A stretch of DNA of 64,000 bases from Maricaulis sp048268525 (GTDB taxonomy: Bacteria > Pseudomonadota > Alphaproteobacteria > Caulobacterales > Maricaulaceae), in contig NZ_JBLWVH010000017.1 of the NCBI RefSeq assembly GCF_048268525.1, positions 1 to 64,000 on the forward strand, written 5' to 3'. The position numbers and the translations under genes were made by a program. Position 1 is the first letter of the stretch; each line of letters begins with the position of its first letter. Positions 1 through 8,230 of this stretch are shown here, in pieces. Under the pieces are notes generated by a model. That model ran no database searches. It worked only from the letters and a program-made list of their open reading frames with translations, and was not told the origin of the DNA.

Positions 1-41
1 AGTCTTAGCGACAGGACGGCTCGGTTGAAAGGGCGGGGAAT

Positions 42-1148
42 ATGCTGAAATCAATAACGGTCCTGGCGGCGAGCCTGGTCGCGGTGACGCTGTCGGTCGC
101 CGACGCCCGGGACGGCGGAGTCCAGGCCGGTGCGGAAACCGTCCGCGAGCGCACCGGAGCGCCGGGAATCGGAATTCTCATCCGGCAGGGCGATGAGATC
201 GAGCTCGGCCTCGCCGGAGTGCGGGCGGTCAACACCGATATCGCGCTTCAGCCGGATGACCTCTGGCATCTCGGCTCCAATACCAAGTCCATGACCGCGA
301 CCCTGGTGGCGCGACTGGTGGAGCAGGGACGTGTCAGCTGGGACGATACGATTGTCCAGCACCTCGGCGAGGTGGTCGATGACATCAATCCCGCCTATCG
401 CGAGCTGACCTTCCGTCACCTGCTCAGTCACCGGTCCGGTCTGCCGGCCAATGTCGGTCCGGCGGCCATGCTCAGCTTCATCGCCCAGGGGGCGCAAGGT
501 GGCGAAATCGCGCCGCAGCGTATCGCCTATGCGGCGATGGTGTTGTCGGCGGAGCCGGCGGCCGAGCCGGAAGCGGAATTCCTCTATTCCAACGCGGGAT
601 ATGTCGTGGCGGGTGCCATGCTGGAGCAGGCAACCGGGGAAGACTGGGAAGTCCTGATCCAAAGCGAGGTGTTCGAGCCGCTCGGTCTGGCAAGCGCGGG
701 TTTTGGTGCGCCGGGAAGTGCCGAGAGCGTCGATCAGCCGCGCGGTCACCGGTCCGGCCTGTTCGGGCGGCGGGCGGCCTATGCGCCCGGTCCGACGGCC
801 GACAATCCGCCGGTTCTGGGACCAGCCGGCACGGTCCACATGTCGCTGGAAGACCTGTCACGCTATCTGGCTGTGCACATGGCCGGGGCGCGTGGCGAGG
901 ATACGGGCTTCCTCGATGCCGGGTCCTGGGAGATCCTGCATACGCCGCCGTTTGGCGAACACTATGCCATGGGCTGGGCGATCGATGGCCCCCGGTTGAT
1001 CCACAACGGATCGAACACGCTCTGGCTGGTGCAGATGACGATCTGGCCGGATCGCGACCGGGCGGTGATCATTGGCGCCAATGACGGCGACGTCGAGACG
1101 CTGGGGCCCTATTTCAACCGGGCAACCCGCGAGGCTTTCGGCGAGTGA
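42..1148 (+). CDS. secreted serine hydrolase, class C beta-lactamase fold
   Basis: A 368-residue protein starting with a hydrophobic signal peptide (about residues 1-22), so it is probably periplasmic. The three family motifs are visible: S79-N-T-K82 (the SxxK nucleophile and general base), Y182-S-N184 and H321-N-G323. This is the fold of class C beta-lactamases, DD-carboxypeptidases and esterases; the substrate cannot be told from sequence, and 'beta-lactamase family serine hydrolase' is as far as I would go. The ATG follows a purine-rich GGGCGGGGA. It converges on the HIG1-like gene downstream. A second, unrelated-in-sequence member of the same fold lies at 38549-40261. Confidence 0.85.
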   Translation: MLKSITVLAASLVAVTLSVADARDGGVQAGAETVRERTGAPGIGILIRQGDEIELGLAGVRAVNTDIALQPDDLWHLGSNTKSMTATLVARLVEQGRVSWDDTIVQHLGEVVDDINPAYRELTFRHLLSHRSGLPANVGPAAMLSFIAQGAQGGEIAPQRIAYAAMVLSAEPAAEPEAEFLYSNAGYVVAGAMLEQATGEDWEVLIQSEVFEPLGLASAGFGAPGSAESVDQPRGHRSGLFGRRAAYAPGPTADNPPVLGPAGTVHMSLEDLSRYLAVHMAGARGEDTGFLDAGSWEILHTPPFGEHYAMGWAIDGPRLIHNGSNTLWLVQMTIWPDRDRAVIIGANDGDVETLGPYFNRATREAFGE

Positions 1149-1157
1149 CCGCTGGCG

Positions 1158-1364
1158 TCAGCCGCCCAGGTTTTCCTTCACCAGGAAAATCGCGACGATG
1201 AGCAGCACGGCCGCGAACTGCAGCACGACGCGCAGGCGCATCAGCTTGTTCGAGCGCGAGCGCGCCTTGTCGTCCGACTTGTACATGTTGAAAACACCAA
1301 AGCCGAGCGTCACGAGGACGGCCAGCATGGCGATGTAGAGCAGACCTGTGAGGAAGGTATCCAT
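1158..1364 (-). CDS. HIG1-like twin-transmembrane protein
   Basis: A 68-residue protein with two hydrophobic helices (about residues 5-25 and 45-63) joined by a basic loop containing SNKLMRLRV. This layout matches the bacterial HIG1 (hypoxia-induced protein conserved region) family, whose mitochondrial relatives associate with cytochrome oxidase; a respiratory role here is inference. The ATG at 1364 overlaps the stop of the upstream Rieske oxygenase as TGATG, so translation is probably coupled. A longer frame extends upstream to 1463, but it would run inside the oxygenase gene and has no membrane character, so I use 1364. Confidence 0.75.
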   Translation of the reverse strand: MDTFLTGLLYIAMLAVLVTLGFGVFNMYKSDDKARSRSNKLMRLRVVLQFAAVLLIVAIFLVKENLGG

Positions 1365-2422
1365 CAGCTTCTCCAGCGCAGTTCGGATGCGCGTACGGGG
1401 TTCTTGAAGGGTTCGCCGGTCTCGCGATGCTTGTCCCAGGCGCGCTTGAGGGCGAAATACCATTTCGCCTGCACATCGCTGTCATGGATCAGCATCAGCT
1501 TGGGATCATAGGCCAGGCCGACCTGCTGGGCGTTCACCGCATCGCGGTCCTGGCCGACAAAGGTCTCGATGCCCTTGCGGATCACCGGGTTGGGCACGAT
1601 CGATGGCAGCCAGTGATCCCAGTAGACGACGATGGTGATCGCGGTCGAATTTTCGTTCGTTGGCGTAACGGCGGTAAAACCTGTGAAATGCCGGCCGCCG
1701 GCCTTGACGTATTCCGTGCGCAGGCCGGGCAGCTGGAAGCGGATTTCGGTCTGCGGCTCGCCCATCAGCGAATAGAGGTAGGAATTCTTCGACGGAACGT
1801 GCGGCAGCATCGAGAAACCGCGCTCGACGGGGCCGAATTTCTTGGTCTTCTCGTGCACCGACTTGGCCGAGCGCCACCACCATTGGCGGTGGATGTAGGG
1901 GATGTGGGCCGGGTCCATAAGACCGATCACGGCGTGGTCGACATGGCAGTTGAAAACGTCGTGCACCACGAGTTTCGGCCTGTGCCCGTCGGGAATGTCG
2001 AGCTTGGGCGGGTCGGTGCTCGGCGCGACCTCGGCATTGGCCTCGTCGGCATACCAGATCCAGATCAGGCCCTGATCCTCTTGGACCGGAAAGCGGCGTA
2101 CCCGGATCTTGGTCAGGTCCATCGCCTCGGCCTGGTCGGCGGTCAGCGACGGGATCGCCGCGCACGAGCCGTCAGTGCGGAAACGCCAGCCATGATAGGG
2201 GCATTCAACCTGGGTCTCGCCATCATGGTTCTGCGCTTCGCCACCCGACAAGAGGATGCCGCGGTGCGGGCAGATGTCCTTCAGGGCATAGGCCTTGCCG
2301 TCATGGTCGCGGCCGAACAGGATCGGCTGGCCAAGCAGCTCGCGATGGAGATGCTGACCCGGCTTGAGCTCGCTGGTGAGGGCGCCGAAATACCACAGGT
2401 CTTTGACAAACATGATCGCCAC
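1364..2422 (-). CDS. Rieske 2Fe-2S ring-hydroxylating oxygenase, alpha subunit type
   Basis: A 352-residue protein. The Rieske domain is N-terminal: C-P-H-R-G and, about 20 residues on, C-P-Y-H-G-W supply the two Cys and two His ligands of the 2Fe-2S cluster. The C-terminal catalytic part has an Asp/His/His run within GLMDPAHIPYIH that fits the mononuclear iron site. It resembles the VanA/phthalate-type oxygenases that hydroxylate or demethylate aromatic or polycyclic substrates with a separate reductase; no reductase is nearby and the substrate is unknown. Its stop overlaps the start of the HIG1-like gene. Confidence 0.85.
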   Translation of the reverse strand: MAIMFVKDLWYFGALTSELKPGQHLHRELLGQPILFGRDHDGKAYALKDICPHRGILLSGGEAQNHDGETQVECPYHGWRFRTDGSCAAIPSLTADQAEAMDLTKIRVRRFPVQEDQGLIWIWYADEANAEVAPSTDPPKLDIPDGHRPKLVVHDVFNCHVDHAVIGLMDPAHIPYIHRQWWWRSAKSVHEKTKKFGPVERGFSMLPHVPSKNSYLYSLMGEPQTEIRFQLPGLRTEYVKAGGRHFTGFTAVTPTNENSTAITIVVYWDHWLPSIVPNPVIRKGIETFVGQDRDAVNAQQVGLAYDPKLMLIHDSDVQAKWYFALKRAWDKHRETGEPFKNPVRASELRWRS

Positions 2423-2550
2423 ATAGCGCGTTGTGCCGCGCCTGCCTAGCAGGCGGGCGGCATCACATGTGCGGCATATGGACTTGTCGCGCGCCGGGGC
2501 GGGGCGCTAGTCTGATGGTCGCAAAGGGGGCGCGTTGGAGGATGACGCGC

Positions 2551-3111
2551 ATGCACGACACGCGATCCGGTGTTCCGGGGAGGCCCGCCACCACAATCTG
2601 CCTGGTGGCGGTTATGGCCCTGTCCGCCTGTTCCGGTGAGCCCGATCCGCTCCCTGACGAGGCCCGCCTGCCGGGAGCGGCCGTGGCGGCGCTACAGTCC
2701 CATCTGACGCGCATGAGTGAGGGTGCCTTGACTTGCAGCGAAGCCGCGATCGAAGCGGCGCCCCGGGCGGTCGGCTTCATCAATGATGACCGTCTGCCCG
2801 ATTTCGCCATCTCGACCCAGGACCTGCAATGCCGCAGCGAGCTGGGATCGGCGGTCGCCTATTTTTGCGGCGGGTCGATCTGCGCCTTTCCCGCCCTGAT
2901 GTCTGAGGGCACGGACTACCGGGTCATCTGGTTGATGTCGGGCAATGAAGTCTCCACCCGGACCGACTACCAGGAGGCGCGTTTCGTGGTCCGTCAGGGC
3001 GTGTTCGCGGGTTCCGCAGGCAGCCGGGTGGCGGTGCGTGAATATGTCTGGCGGGACGGGACGCTGACCCGTGTGCTCGAGCGTGAGGAGGTCGCGGGGC
3101 GCATGCCCTAG
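2551..3111 (+). CDS. putative lipoprotein of unknown function
   Basis: About 186 residues. A basic N-terminus is followed by a short hydrophobic stretch ending in ALSAC, a plausible lipobox, so the protein is probably membrane-anchored. The rest is acidic with several Cys residues and no motif I recognise. I start at the ATG 2551 because GGAGG at 2537-2541 lies 9 bases upstream; the ATG at 2542 sits directly against that site and would be too close. The frame is open further upstream to 2431, but without a ribosome site. It converges with gluQ, overlapping it by 4 bases. Confidence 0.6.
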   Translation: MHDTRSGVPGRPATTICLVAVMALSACSGEPDPLPDEARLPGAAVAALQSHLTRMSEGALTCSEAAIEAAPRAVGFINDDRLPDFAISTQDLQCRSELGSAVAYFCGGSICAFPALMSEGTDYRVIWLMSGNEVSTRTDYQEARFVVRQGVFAGSAGSRVAVREYVWRDGTLTRVLEREEVAGRMP

Positions 3112-3944
3112 CCGTCAAACCGGGCCCGGACCTCGTCCGGCGTCACGCCGCTCTCGCGCAGGGATTTCAGCGTCACCGACTGGTTGCGCTTGGCAAAGCG
3201 CTCGCCGTTTTCGTCCAGCAGAAGCCGGTGATGCCGGTAGACGGGTGTCGGCAGGTCGAGCAGGGTCTGCAAGAGGACATGGAGCGGCGTCATCTCGCGC
3301 AGATCCTCGCCCCGAATGACATGGCTGATGCCCTGAAGGGCGTCATCATGCACCACCGCGATGTGATAGCTGGTGCCGACATCCTTGCGCGCCAGGATGA
3401 CATCGCCCAGCGGGTCCGGATCGGCGAGCTGATCGCCCTGGGCCTCTTCCAGATAGCGCATGGTAGCAAAACGCGGCCCCAGCAGGTCGCGGCACCGTGC
3501 CAGCGACAGGCGCCAGGCGAAGGCCTCGCCCGCCGCGAGCCGGTCGGCTTCCGCGTCCTCACTCATTGGCTCATTGGGTCCGCGATAGACCTCGCCAACG
3601 CCATGCGGCGCGCGGGCGATATCGGCCATGATTTCGCGCCGTGTCTTGAAACAGCGATAGACCACGCCCAGCGCCTTCAGCCGCTCCAACACACGCCCAT
3701 AATCATCAAAATGCTCCGACTGCCGTCGGACCGGCTCTTCCCAGTCCAGCCCCAGCCAGATCAGATCGTCGAGGATGACCTGCTCGAATTCCGGCTTGCA
3801 ACGGACGGTATCGATATCCTCCATCCGCAGGATGAACCGCCCCTCCGCCTCGCACGCCGCCTGAAACGCCGTCCAGGCCGAGAAGGCATGGCCGATGTGC
3901 AGGTGCCCGGTGGGAGAGGGCGCAAAGCGGGTTGTGAAGGTCAT
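3108..3944 (-). CDS. gluQ: glutamyl-Q tRNA(Asp) synthetase
   Basis: A 278-residue truncated glutamyl-tRNA synthetase homologue lacking the anticodon-binding domain, the hallmark of GluQRS, which attaches glutamate to the queuosine base of tRNA-Asp. The class I HIGH motif is present near the N-terminus (FAPSPTGHLHIGHAF) and a KMSKS-like FAKRNQS near residue 250. E. coli GluQRS has a zinc site starting with CxC; at the matching place here I see a single Cys (YRCFKTRREI), so the zinc site is probably altered or lost. A palindromic intergenic repeat lies immediately upstream. Confidence 0.9.
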   Translation of the reverse strand: MTFTTRFAPSPTGHLHIGHAFSAWTAFQAACEAEGRFILRMEDIDTVRCKPEFEQVILDDLIWLGLDWEEPVRRQSEHFDDYGRVLERLKALGVVYRCFKTRREIMADIARAPHGVGEVYRGPNEPMSEDAEADRLAAGEAFAWRLSLARCRDLLGPRFATMRYLEEAQGDQLADPDPLGDVILARKDVGTSYHIAVVHDDALQGISHVIRGEDLREMTPLHVLLQTLLDLPTPVYRHHRLLLDENGERFAKRNQSVTLKSLRESGVTPDEVRARFDG

Positions 3945-3986
3945 TGTGGGAGGGAGCCATGTTTTTCAAAAAACTCAATACCCGGA

Positions 3987-4105
3987 TTGTCATCCCTGCC
4001 GGATGTCCGGCAAAGGCCGGACGCAGGGCAGGGATCCATGTGGTGCCACGAATTAGGTCCCTGACTTGCGCCCGGCCTGCGCCGGGCGTCCATCAGGGAT
4101 GACAA
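3987..4105. repeat. palindromic intergenic repeat with GTCATCC ends
   Basis: A 119-bp element bounded by 12-bp perfect inverted arms, TTGTCATCCCTG at 3987-3998 and CAGGGATGACAA at 4094-4105. Inside are two further GC-rich hairpins, GTCCGGC/GCCGGAC and GCCCGGC/GCCGGGC, giving a cloverleaf-like fold. The ends resemble those of the element at 40371-40476, which suggests a dispersed intergenic family rather than a terminator. Confidence 0.7.
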
Positions 4106-4196
4106 GAATATGCGGGATGGTACGTGCGCCCCACTCGCCTCTTGCCCCCATCCCCCGCATCCCTCTATCCAGTCTGCAATCAATCCGGAGCCCTTC

Positions 4197-4862
4197 ATGA
4201 CCCGACCGATAGACGGACCGCGCGTCGCGCCGCGGGATGGATCCGCACCGAAAAAGTTGGTGATCTTCCTTCATGGCTATGGCTCGAACGGGCAGGACCT
4301 GATCGGGTTGGGCCAGCATTGGGCGCGGGATCTGCCACATGTTCAGTGGGTATCGCCGAATGCGCCGGACCCGGTGCCGGGCGCGCCGGACGGGTATCAG
4401 TGGTTCCCGATCTCCAATCTTGATCCGGAGCGGATCGAGGCCGGTGCGGCAACCGCCTGGCCGATTGTCGATGCCTTCATCGACCAGGAACTCACCCGCT
4501 ATGGCCTGACCGAGCAGGATCTGGTGCTGTGTGGCTTCTCGCAGGGGACCATGCTGTCGCTGGCGACCGGGTTGCGCCGCGAACGGCCGGTGGCCGGGAT
4601 CATGGGCTTTTCCGGAGCGCTGCCGGGGGGCGGGCGCCTGAAAGAAGAGATGCGCTCCAAACCGCCGGTGATGCTGGTTCACGGTGACCAGGACCAGGTC
4701 CTGCCGCTCGGTTTCATGTTCGACGCGCTGGAAAATCTGGCCGCCGCCGGTCACGGCGCGCAATGGCATATCTCGCAGGGTCTGCCCCATTCCATCGGCG
4801 AGGACGGGCTGGAAATCGGTCGCCATTTCATCGCCAATGCCCTGGCCGGGCGTTACCGCTGA
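4197..4862 (+). CDS. phospholipase/carboxylesterase, YpfH-like alpha/beta hydrolase
   Basis: About 221 residues with the compact alpha/beta hydrolase layout of carboxylesterase type 2 and acyl-protein thioesterase proteins. FLHGYGSNG is the oxyanion loop, GFSQGTM holds the nucleophilic Ser, VHGDQDQVLP the acid Asp and GLPHSIG the catalytic His. No signal peptide, so cytosolic. I use the ATG at 4197: the upstream in-frame extension to 4110 is rich in Pro/His/Ser and runs into the palindromic repeat, and it looks non-coding. Substrate not predictable. Confidence 0.85.
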   Translation: MTRPIDGPRVAPRDGSAPKKLVIFLHGYGSNGQDLIGLGQHWARDLPHVQWVSPNAPDPVPGAPDGYQWFPISNLDPERIEAGAATAWPIVDAFIDQELTRYGLTEQDLVLCGFSQGTMLSLATGLRRERPVAGIMGFSGALPGGGRLKEEMRSKPPVMLVHGDQDQVLPLGFMFDALENLAAAGHGAQWHISQGLPHSIGEDGLEIGRHFIANALAGRYR

Positions 4863-5089
4863 GCCACACAGGCGGGGTGTCATCGAGGATTCGCGAGCTC
4901 GTCATAGGACTGACACGCGAACGGGAGTAGCCTTCCTGCAAGCGCCGGGTGCGACGTGATTCGAACCAACGGATCTGCCTCCGGCGTGCGACGGGAGGTG
5001 TGCTTTCAGGACGTTCGTCCGGAATACCCGCCCCCTCCTGATCTGTCCCATCCGGCCGGTTGGGACCGGTCGCAGCGAGGGAGGTCGCC

Positions 5090-5656
5090 ATGCAGGTGCT
5101 TGATCGGGCACTGCAGGGATGGCCCTGTCTGGTCCTGAATGCGGACTATCAGCCATTGAGTTATTGGCCGCTATCGACCTGGCCGTGGCAGGAAGCCATC
5201 AAGAATGTCTTCCTGGAGCGGGTGGCCGTGGTCTCGCATTATGACGAGGTCGTGCATTCGCCCAGTTTCGAGATGCACGTGCCATCAGTGGTCGCCCTGC
5301 GCGACTATGTCCACCAGGAGCGCACGCCGGCCTTCACACGATACAATGTCTGGCTCCGCGACGGTTTCAAATGCGTCTATTGCGGCAAGCATGGCGTCGA
5401 GCAGCTGACCTTCGACCACGTCATCCCGAGGCGCGCCGGCGGCAAGACCAGCTGGGAAAACATCGTCGCCGCCTGCGGCCCGTGCAATCTGAAAAAGGGT
5501 GGCCGCACACCACGCGAGGCGGGCATGCCGCTGCCGCGCCCGCCGCAACGCCCCAACATGCACGAGCTGCAATCCCAGGGCCGCCGCTTCCCGCCGAAAT
5601 TCCTGCATGAAAGCTGGCTGGACTATCTTTACTGGGATATCGAGCTGGAACGCTAG
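5090..5656 (+). CDS. HNH endonuclease family protein
   Basis: A 188-residue protein. The central HNH fold is clear: CVYCGKHG, then LTFDHVIPRRAGGKTSWENIVAAC and CGPCNLKKG, i.e. two CxxC zinc pairs around the DHV/N/N catalytic core. The N-terminal half (VLNADYQPLSYWPLSTWPWQ) matches a widespread alphaproteobacterial HNH family of free-standing proteins, not a homing or restriction enzyme. The start at 5090 has GAGGGAGG at 5077-5084. The biological role of the family is not established to my knowledge; nicking or DNA repair would be a guess. Confidence 0.85.
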   Translation: MQVLDRALQGWPCLVLNADYQPLSYWPLSTWPWQEAIKNVFLERVAVVSHYDEVVHSPSFEMHVPSVVALRDYVHQERTPAFTRYNVWLRDGFKCVYCGKHGVEQLTFDHVIPRRAGGKTSWENIVAACGPCNLKKGGRTPREAGMPLPRPPQRPNMHELQSQGRRFPPKFLHESWLDYLYWDIELER

Positions 5657-5673
5657 ACGTCCGGAGCGCCCTC

Positions 5674-6183
5674 ATGCCAACCCACATCGCCCTGCTGCGG
5701 GCCGTCAATGTCGGCGGTACCGGCAAGCTGCCCATGGCCGAGCTCAAGGCCATGGCGAAGCGGATCGGTTTCGACAATCCGCGCACCTATATCGCCTCCG
5801 GAAACCTGGTCTTCGAGAGCGAACTGGGTGTCGCGGAAGCCGGAGCGAAACTCGAGACGGCGCTGGCAGAATACGCGGGCAAGCCGGTCGGTGTGATCAT
5901 GCGCACACCGGCGGCGATGAAGGCCGTGTGTGACAACAATCCCTTCCCCGAAGCGACAGGCAATCGCTGCGTGGTACTGTTTCTTGAAACCGCTCCGGCC
6001 GCCGATCTGCAGGCCACGCTGAAACACCAGGCGGGCGAGAAGGTCGGCGCCGGTCAGCGCGAGATCTACACCCATTATGTGGACGGTATGGGCCAGTCGA
6101 AACTGGTCATTCCGGCAGCAAAGGCCGGGACCGCGCGCAATATGAACACGGTGGCAAAACTGGTGCAGATGGCGGCCGGTTAG
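5674..6183 (+). CDS. DUF1697 family protein
   Basis: A 169-residue soluble protein with the DUF1697 signature at the N-terminus (MPTHIALLRAVNVGGTGKLPM, then LKAMAKRIGFDNPRTYIASGNLVF). The family has a two-domain alpha/beta structure and no firmly assigned function. It lies 17 bases after the HNH gene on the same strand, so the two are probably co-transcribed. It converges with coq7. Confidence 0.85.
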   Translation: MPTHIALLRAVNVGGTGKLPMAELKAMAKRIGFDNPRTYIASGNLVFESELGVAEAGAKLETALAEYAGKPVGVIMRTPAAMKAVCDNNPFPEATGNRCVVLFLETAPAADLQATLKHQAGEKVGAGQREIYTHYVDGMGQSKLVIPAAKAGTARNMNTVAKLVQMAAG

Positions 6184-6192
6184 GCGCCGCGA

Positions 6193-6774
6193 TCAGACCC
6201 GCTCGGAGACCTTGATCGCCACCCGGCAACCGGCCTCGATGGCGCGCGACAGCAGGGCATAGCCCGGCGCCTGCTTGGCGCCTTCCTCGATGGCGAGGTC
6301 GCGGTGTTCGAGTTCTTCCTCGCGGAATTTGGCGAACAGGTCGGCCAGCTCGTTCTCGCCCATGGCACGCAGCTCCTCGACCTGACCGGCATAGTGCTGC
6401 TCGATCACGCTTTCGACCGCTTCGGTGCAGGCGTGGGCGGCCTTCTCACCCATCAGGGCGGTGGCCGTTCCCAGCGCCCGACCAGCGATATTCCAGATCG
6501 GCGCCAGCGCGGTCGGCCGGGCGTCGTGCTTGAAGATCAGCCCGTCAAACGCGTCCAGATGGACCTGTTCGTCGGCTTCCATCTCTTCCAGCTGGCGGGC
6601 AATGCGGGCCTTGTGGGGCAGGGCTTTGAACACGGCGCGCTGCCCCTGATAGATGGCAACGGCACCATATTCGCCGGCATGATCGACGCGGATCATTTCC
6701 TCGATGCGGCGCGGCGAGCGACGATTGCCGGGCATGGGCGGGGTGAAGGATTTGGTCCGGTCCGCCTTGGTCAT
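6193..6774 (-). CDS. coq7: demethoxyubiquinone hydroxylase, Coq7 family
   Basis: A 193-residue carboxylate-bridged diiron protein. IEEMIRVDHAGEYGAV carries the first Glu/ExxH-type ligands; EADEQVHLDAF and, near the C-terminus, FREEELEHRDLA give the others. Coq7 hydroxylates demethoxyubiquinol in ubiquinone synthesis at the inner membrane; many alphaproteobacteria use it in place of flavin-type UbiF. The ATG overlaps the dsbB stop as ATGA, so the two are translationally coupled. Confidence 0.92.
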   Translation of the reverse strand: MTKADRTKSFTPPMPGNRRSPRRIEEMIRVDHAGEYGAVAIYQGQRAVFKALPHKARIARQLEEMEADEQVHLDAFDGLIFKHDARPTALAPIWNIAGRALGTATALMGEKAAHACTEAVESVIEQHYAGQVEELRAMGENELADLFAKFREEELEHRDLAIEEGAKQAPGYALLSRAIEAGCRVAIKVSERV

Positions 6775-7289
6775 GACTTCAGCCCCTTGATGCCGACCAG
6801 CGTGGCGACAATCGCCATGACAGCAGAAATCAGGGCGTTGTAACCGGCCATTGAAATGCCCAGCAGGGTCCAGGCCGCTTCATCGCACAGGACAATCGGG
6901 CCGCAGTCGGTGCCGTCGATGATGCAGGACAGGTCAACCTGCGGCATGCCGCCGGTGCTCGTACAGGTCGCGGGGCCTTCCCACCAGTCATACTCGACGC
7001 CGGCATGCCAGAAGGCAAAGCCGGCCGAGTAGACCAGCACGGCCGCCATGGCGAAGATCATCCACGGCGCAAACTTCGCCAGGCCCGGCCGGACAATCAG
7101 GGCCACGCCGAAAACCAGGCCCAGCGCGATCACGGTCAGATGTATGTGGCGCTGATCATAGCAGAGCGCGCACGGCGCATAGCCGCCGATATACTGAAAA
7201 CCCCAGGCGCCCAGCATGAGCATGAGCGAACCGCCCGCCAGAAGCAGCGGCCAGCGGGTCAGGGGAAACTGGGTCAGAACCGGGTTCAT
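6771..7289 (-). CDS. dsbB: disulfide bond formation protein B (DsbB)
   Basis: About 172 residues with four hydrophobic segments. The first periplasmic loop carries CALC (the CxxC that passes electrons to quinone), and the second loop has several Cys residues (TCTSTGG, LSCIIDGTDCG) for exchange with DsbA. The enzyme reoxidises DsbA with ubiquinone. Starts at 7289 or at the nearby ATG 7298 are both possible; the further extension to 7343 is poor. The overlap with coq7 puts a quinone user and a quinone-biosynthesis enzyme in one transcript. Confidence 0.85.
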   Translation of the reverse strand: MNPVLTQFPLTRWPLLLAGGSLMLMLGAWGFQYIGGYAPCALCYDQRHIHLTVIALGLVFGVALIVRPGLAKFAPWMIFAMAAVLVYSAGFAFWHAGVEYDWWEGPATCTSTGGMPQVDLSCIIDGTDCGPIVLCDEAAWTLLGISMAGYNALISAVMAIVATLVGIKGLKS

Positions 7290-7356
7290 GAAACGCATTC
7301 TTACGAGATCACCTGAGCCACGCACCGCGACCAATGCGCACATGAACGAAAACCGG

Positions 7357-7989
7357 TCAGACCAGGGACCGGATGAAGTCCTTCAATACATCCACAGCCG
7401 CCATGCCGAAAAATGAAAACAGCGTAACCAGCAGCGCGATCCAGGCGATGCCGAGGACCAGTCCGGCGAGGACCAGAAGGCCGTCACGGGTGAGCAGGCC
7501 CAGCGACCCGATGACCAGCGCGATGCCCGGCGTCGAATTGGTCAGCGGCAGCGGGACGAGGATCGAGGCGCAGAACAGCACGAAGGTGCCACCGACAAAC
7601 CGTTCGGCCATGGCGCCGGACAGGCCGGTCAGGCGCGGCCGGGCAAGCGCTTCGAGCCAGCCGAACCATTTGCGGCCGCCGCGTGCCATGCGGGTCAGCC
7701 CCGCCTTGTCGATCCGGCGCGCCTTGAAGCCGGACGGCAGCCATGGCTCCGGCCGACCCATCGCCATCTGCGCCGACAGCGCCATCATCGGCAGCGCCAT
7801 CACCTGCGGCACACCATAGAGAAAGGGGATGCAGACCGGCAGCGCCATCGCAAACAGGATGACCCCGAAGGCGCGTTCGCCCAGCGCATCGACGAACTCA
7901 CCCAGCGAAAGCCCGTCATCGGGTGCCGTCCCGGCAATCTGTTCCAGCGTCCCGATGAGGCCGCGCGGCGAAGTGGTGTCAGTCATCAT
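7357..7989 (-). CDS. exopolysaccharide synthesis ExoD family membrane protein
   Basis: About 207-210 residues, with four or more hydrophobic segments in the C-terminal two thirds. The pattern ending FGVILFAMALPVCIPFLYGVPQ after an N-terminal GEFVDALGERAFG matches the ExoD family (PF06055), named after a rhizobial gene affecting exopolysaccharide and alkali tolerance. The exact role is unknown. Two ATG codons (7989 and one or two codons downstream) could serve as the start. It lies about 70 bases upstream of dsbB on the same strand. Confidence 0.8.
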   Translation of the reverse strand: MMTDTTSPRGLIGTLEQIAGTAPDDGLSLGEFVDALGERAFGVILFAMALPVCIPFLYGVPQVMALPMMALSAQMAMGRPEPWLPSGFKARRIDKAGLTRMARGGRKWFGWLEALARPRLTGLSGAMAERFVGGTFVLFCASILVPLPLTNSTPGIALVIGSLGLLTRDGLLVLAGLVLGIAWIALLVTLFSFFGMAAVDVLKDFIRSLV

Positions 7990-8145
7990 CCCATCCGTTG
8001 TGGAGCGGTCCCGAACCTAGCTGCATGGACAGGGTCGGCCAAGCGCAATGGGTTGTTGACAGGTTGAGGCCGGATGGGCAGCTTGCGCCTCCGAATTTCC
8101 CCGGCTCGAACCGCCTGTCCAAACAGGCCCGACCGGCGATCACAG

Positions 8146-8230
8146 GCCCCTGTGGCGGAATTGGTAGACGCGACGGATTCAAAATCCGTTTTCTTCGGAA
8201 GTGCCAGTTCGAGTCTGGCCAGGGGCACCA
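8146..8230 (+). tRNA. tRNA-Leu (anticodon CAA)
   Basis: An 85-base class II tRNA. The acceptor arms GCCCCTG (8146-8152) and CAGGGGC (8220-8226) pair fully, followed by ACCA, so CCA is encoded. The anticodon stem ACGGA/TCCGT encloses the loop TTCAAAA, giving anticodon CAA. The short variable arm TTTTCTTCGGAAG and T-loop GTTCGAGTC are typical of leucine tRNA. A T-run follows directly. Confidence 0.97.

Noticed and set aside
1427..2449. 340-residue open frame on the plus strand
   Set aside because: It lies opposite the Rieske oxygenase gene and carries no motif; the oxygenase on the minus strand has both cluster motifs.
4948..5010. tRNA-like T-loop (GATTCGAACC) upstream of the HNH gene
   Set aside because: Only the T-loop core looks like a tRNA; the flanking 5-bp stem does not pair and no acceptor or anticodon arm can be built.
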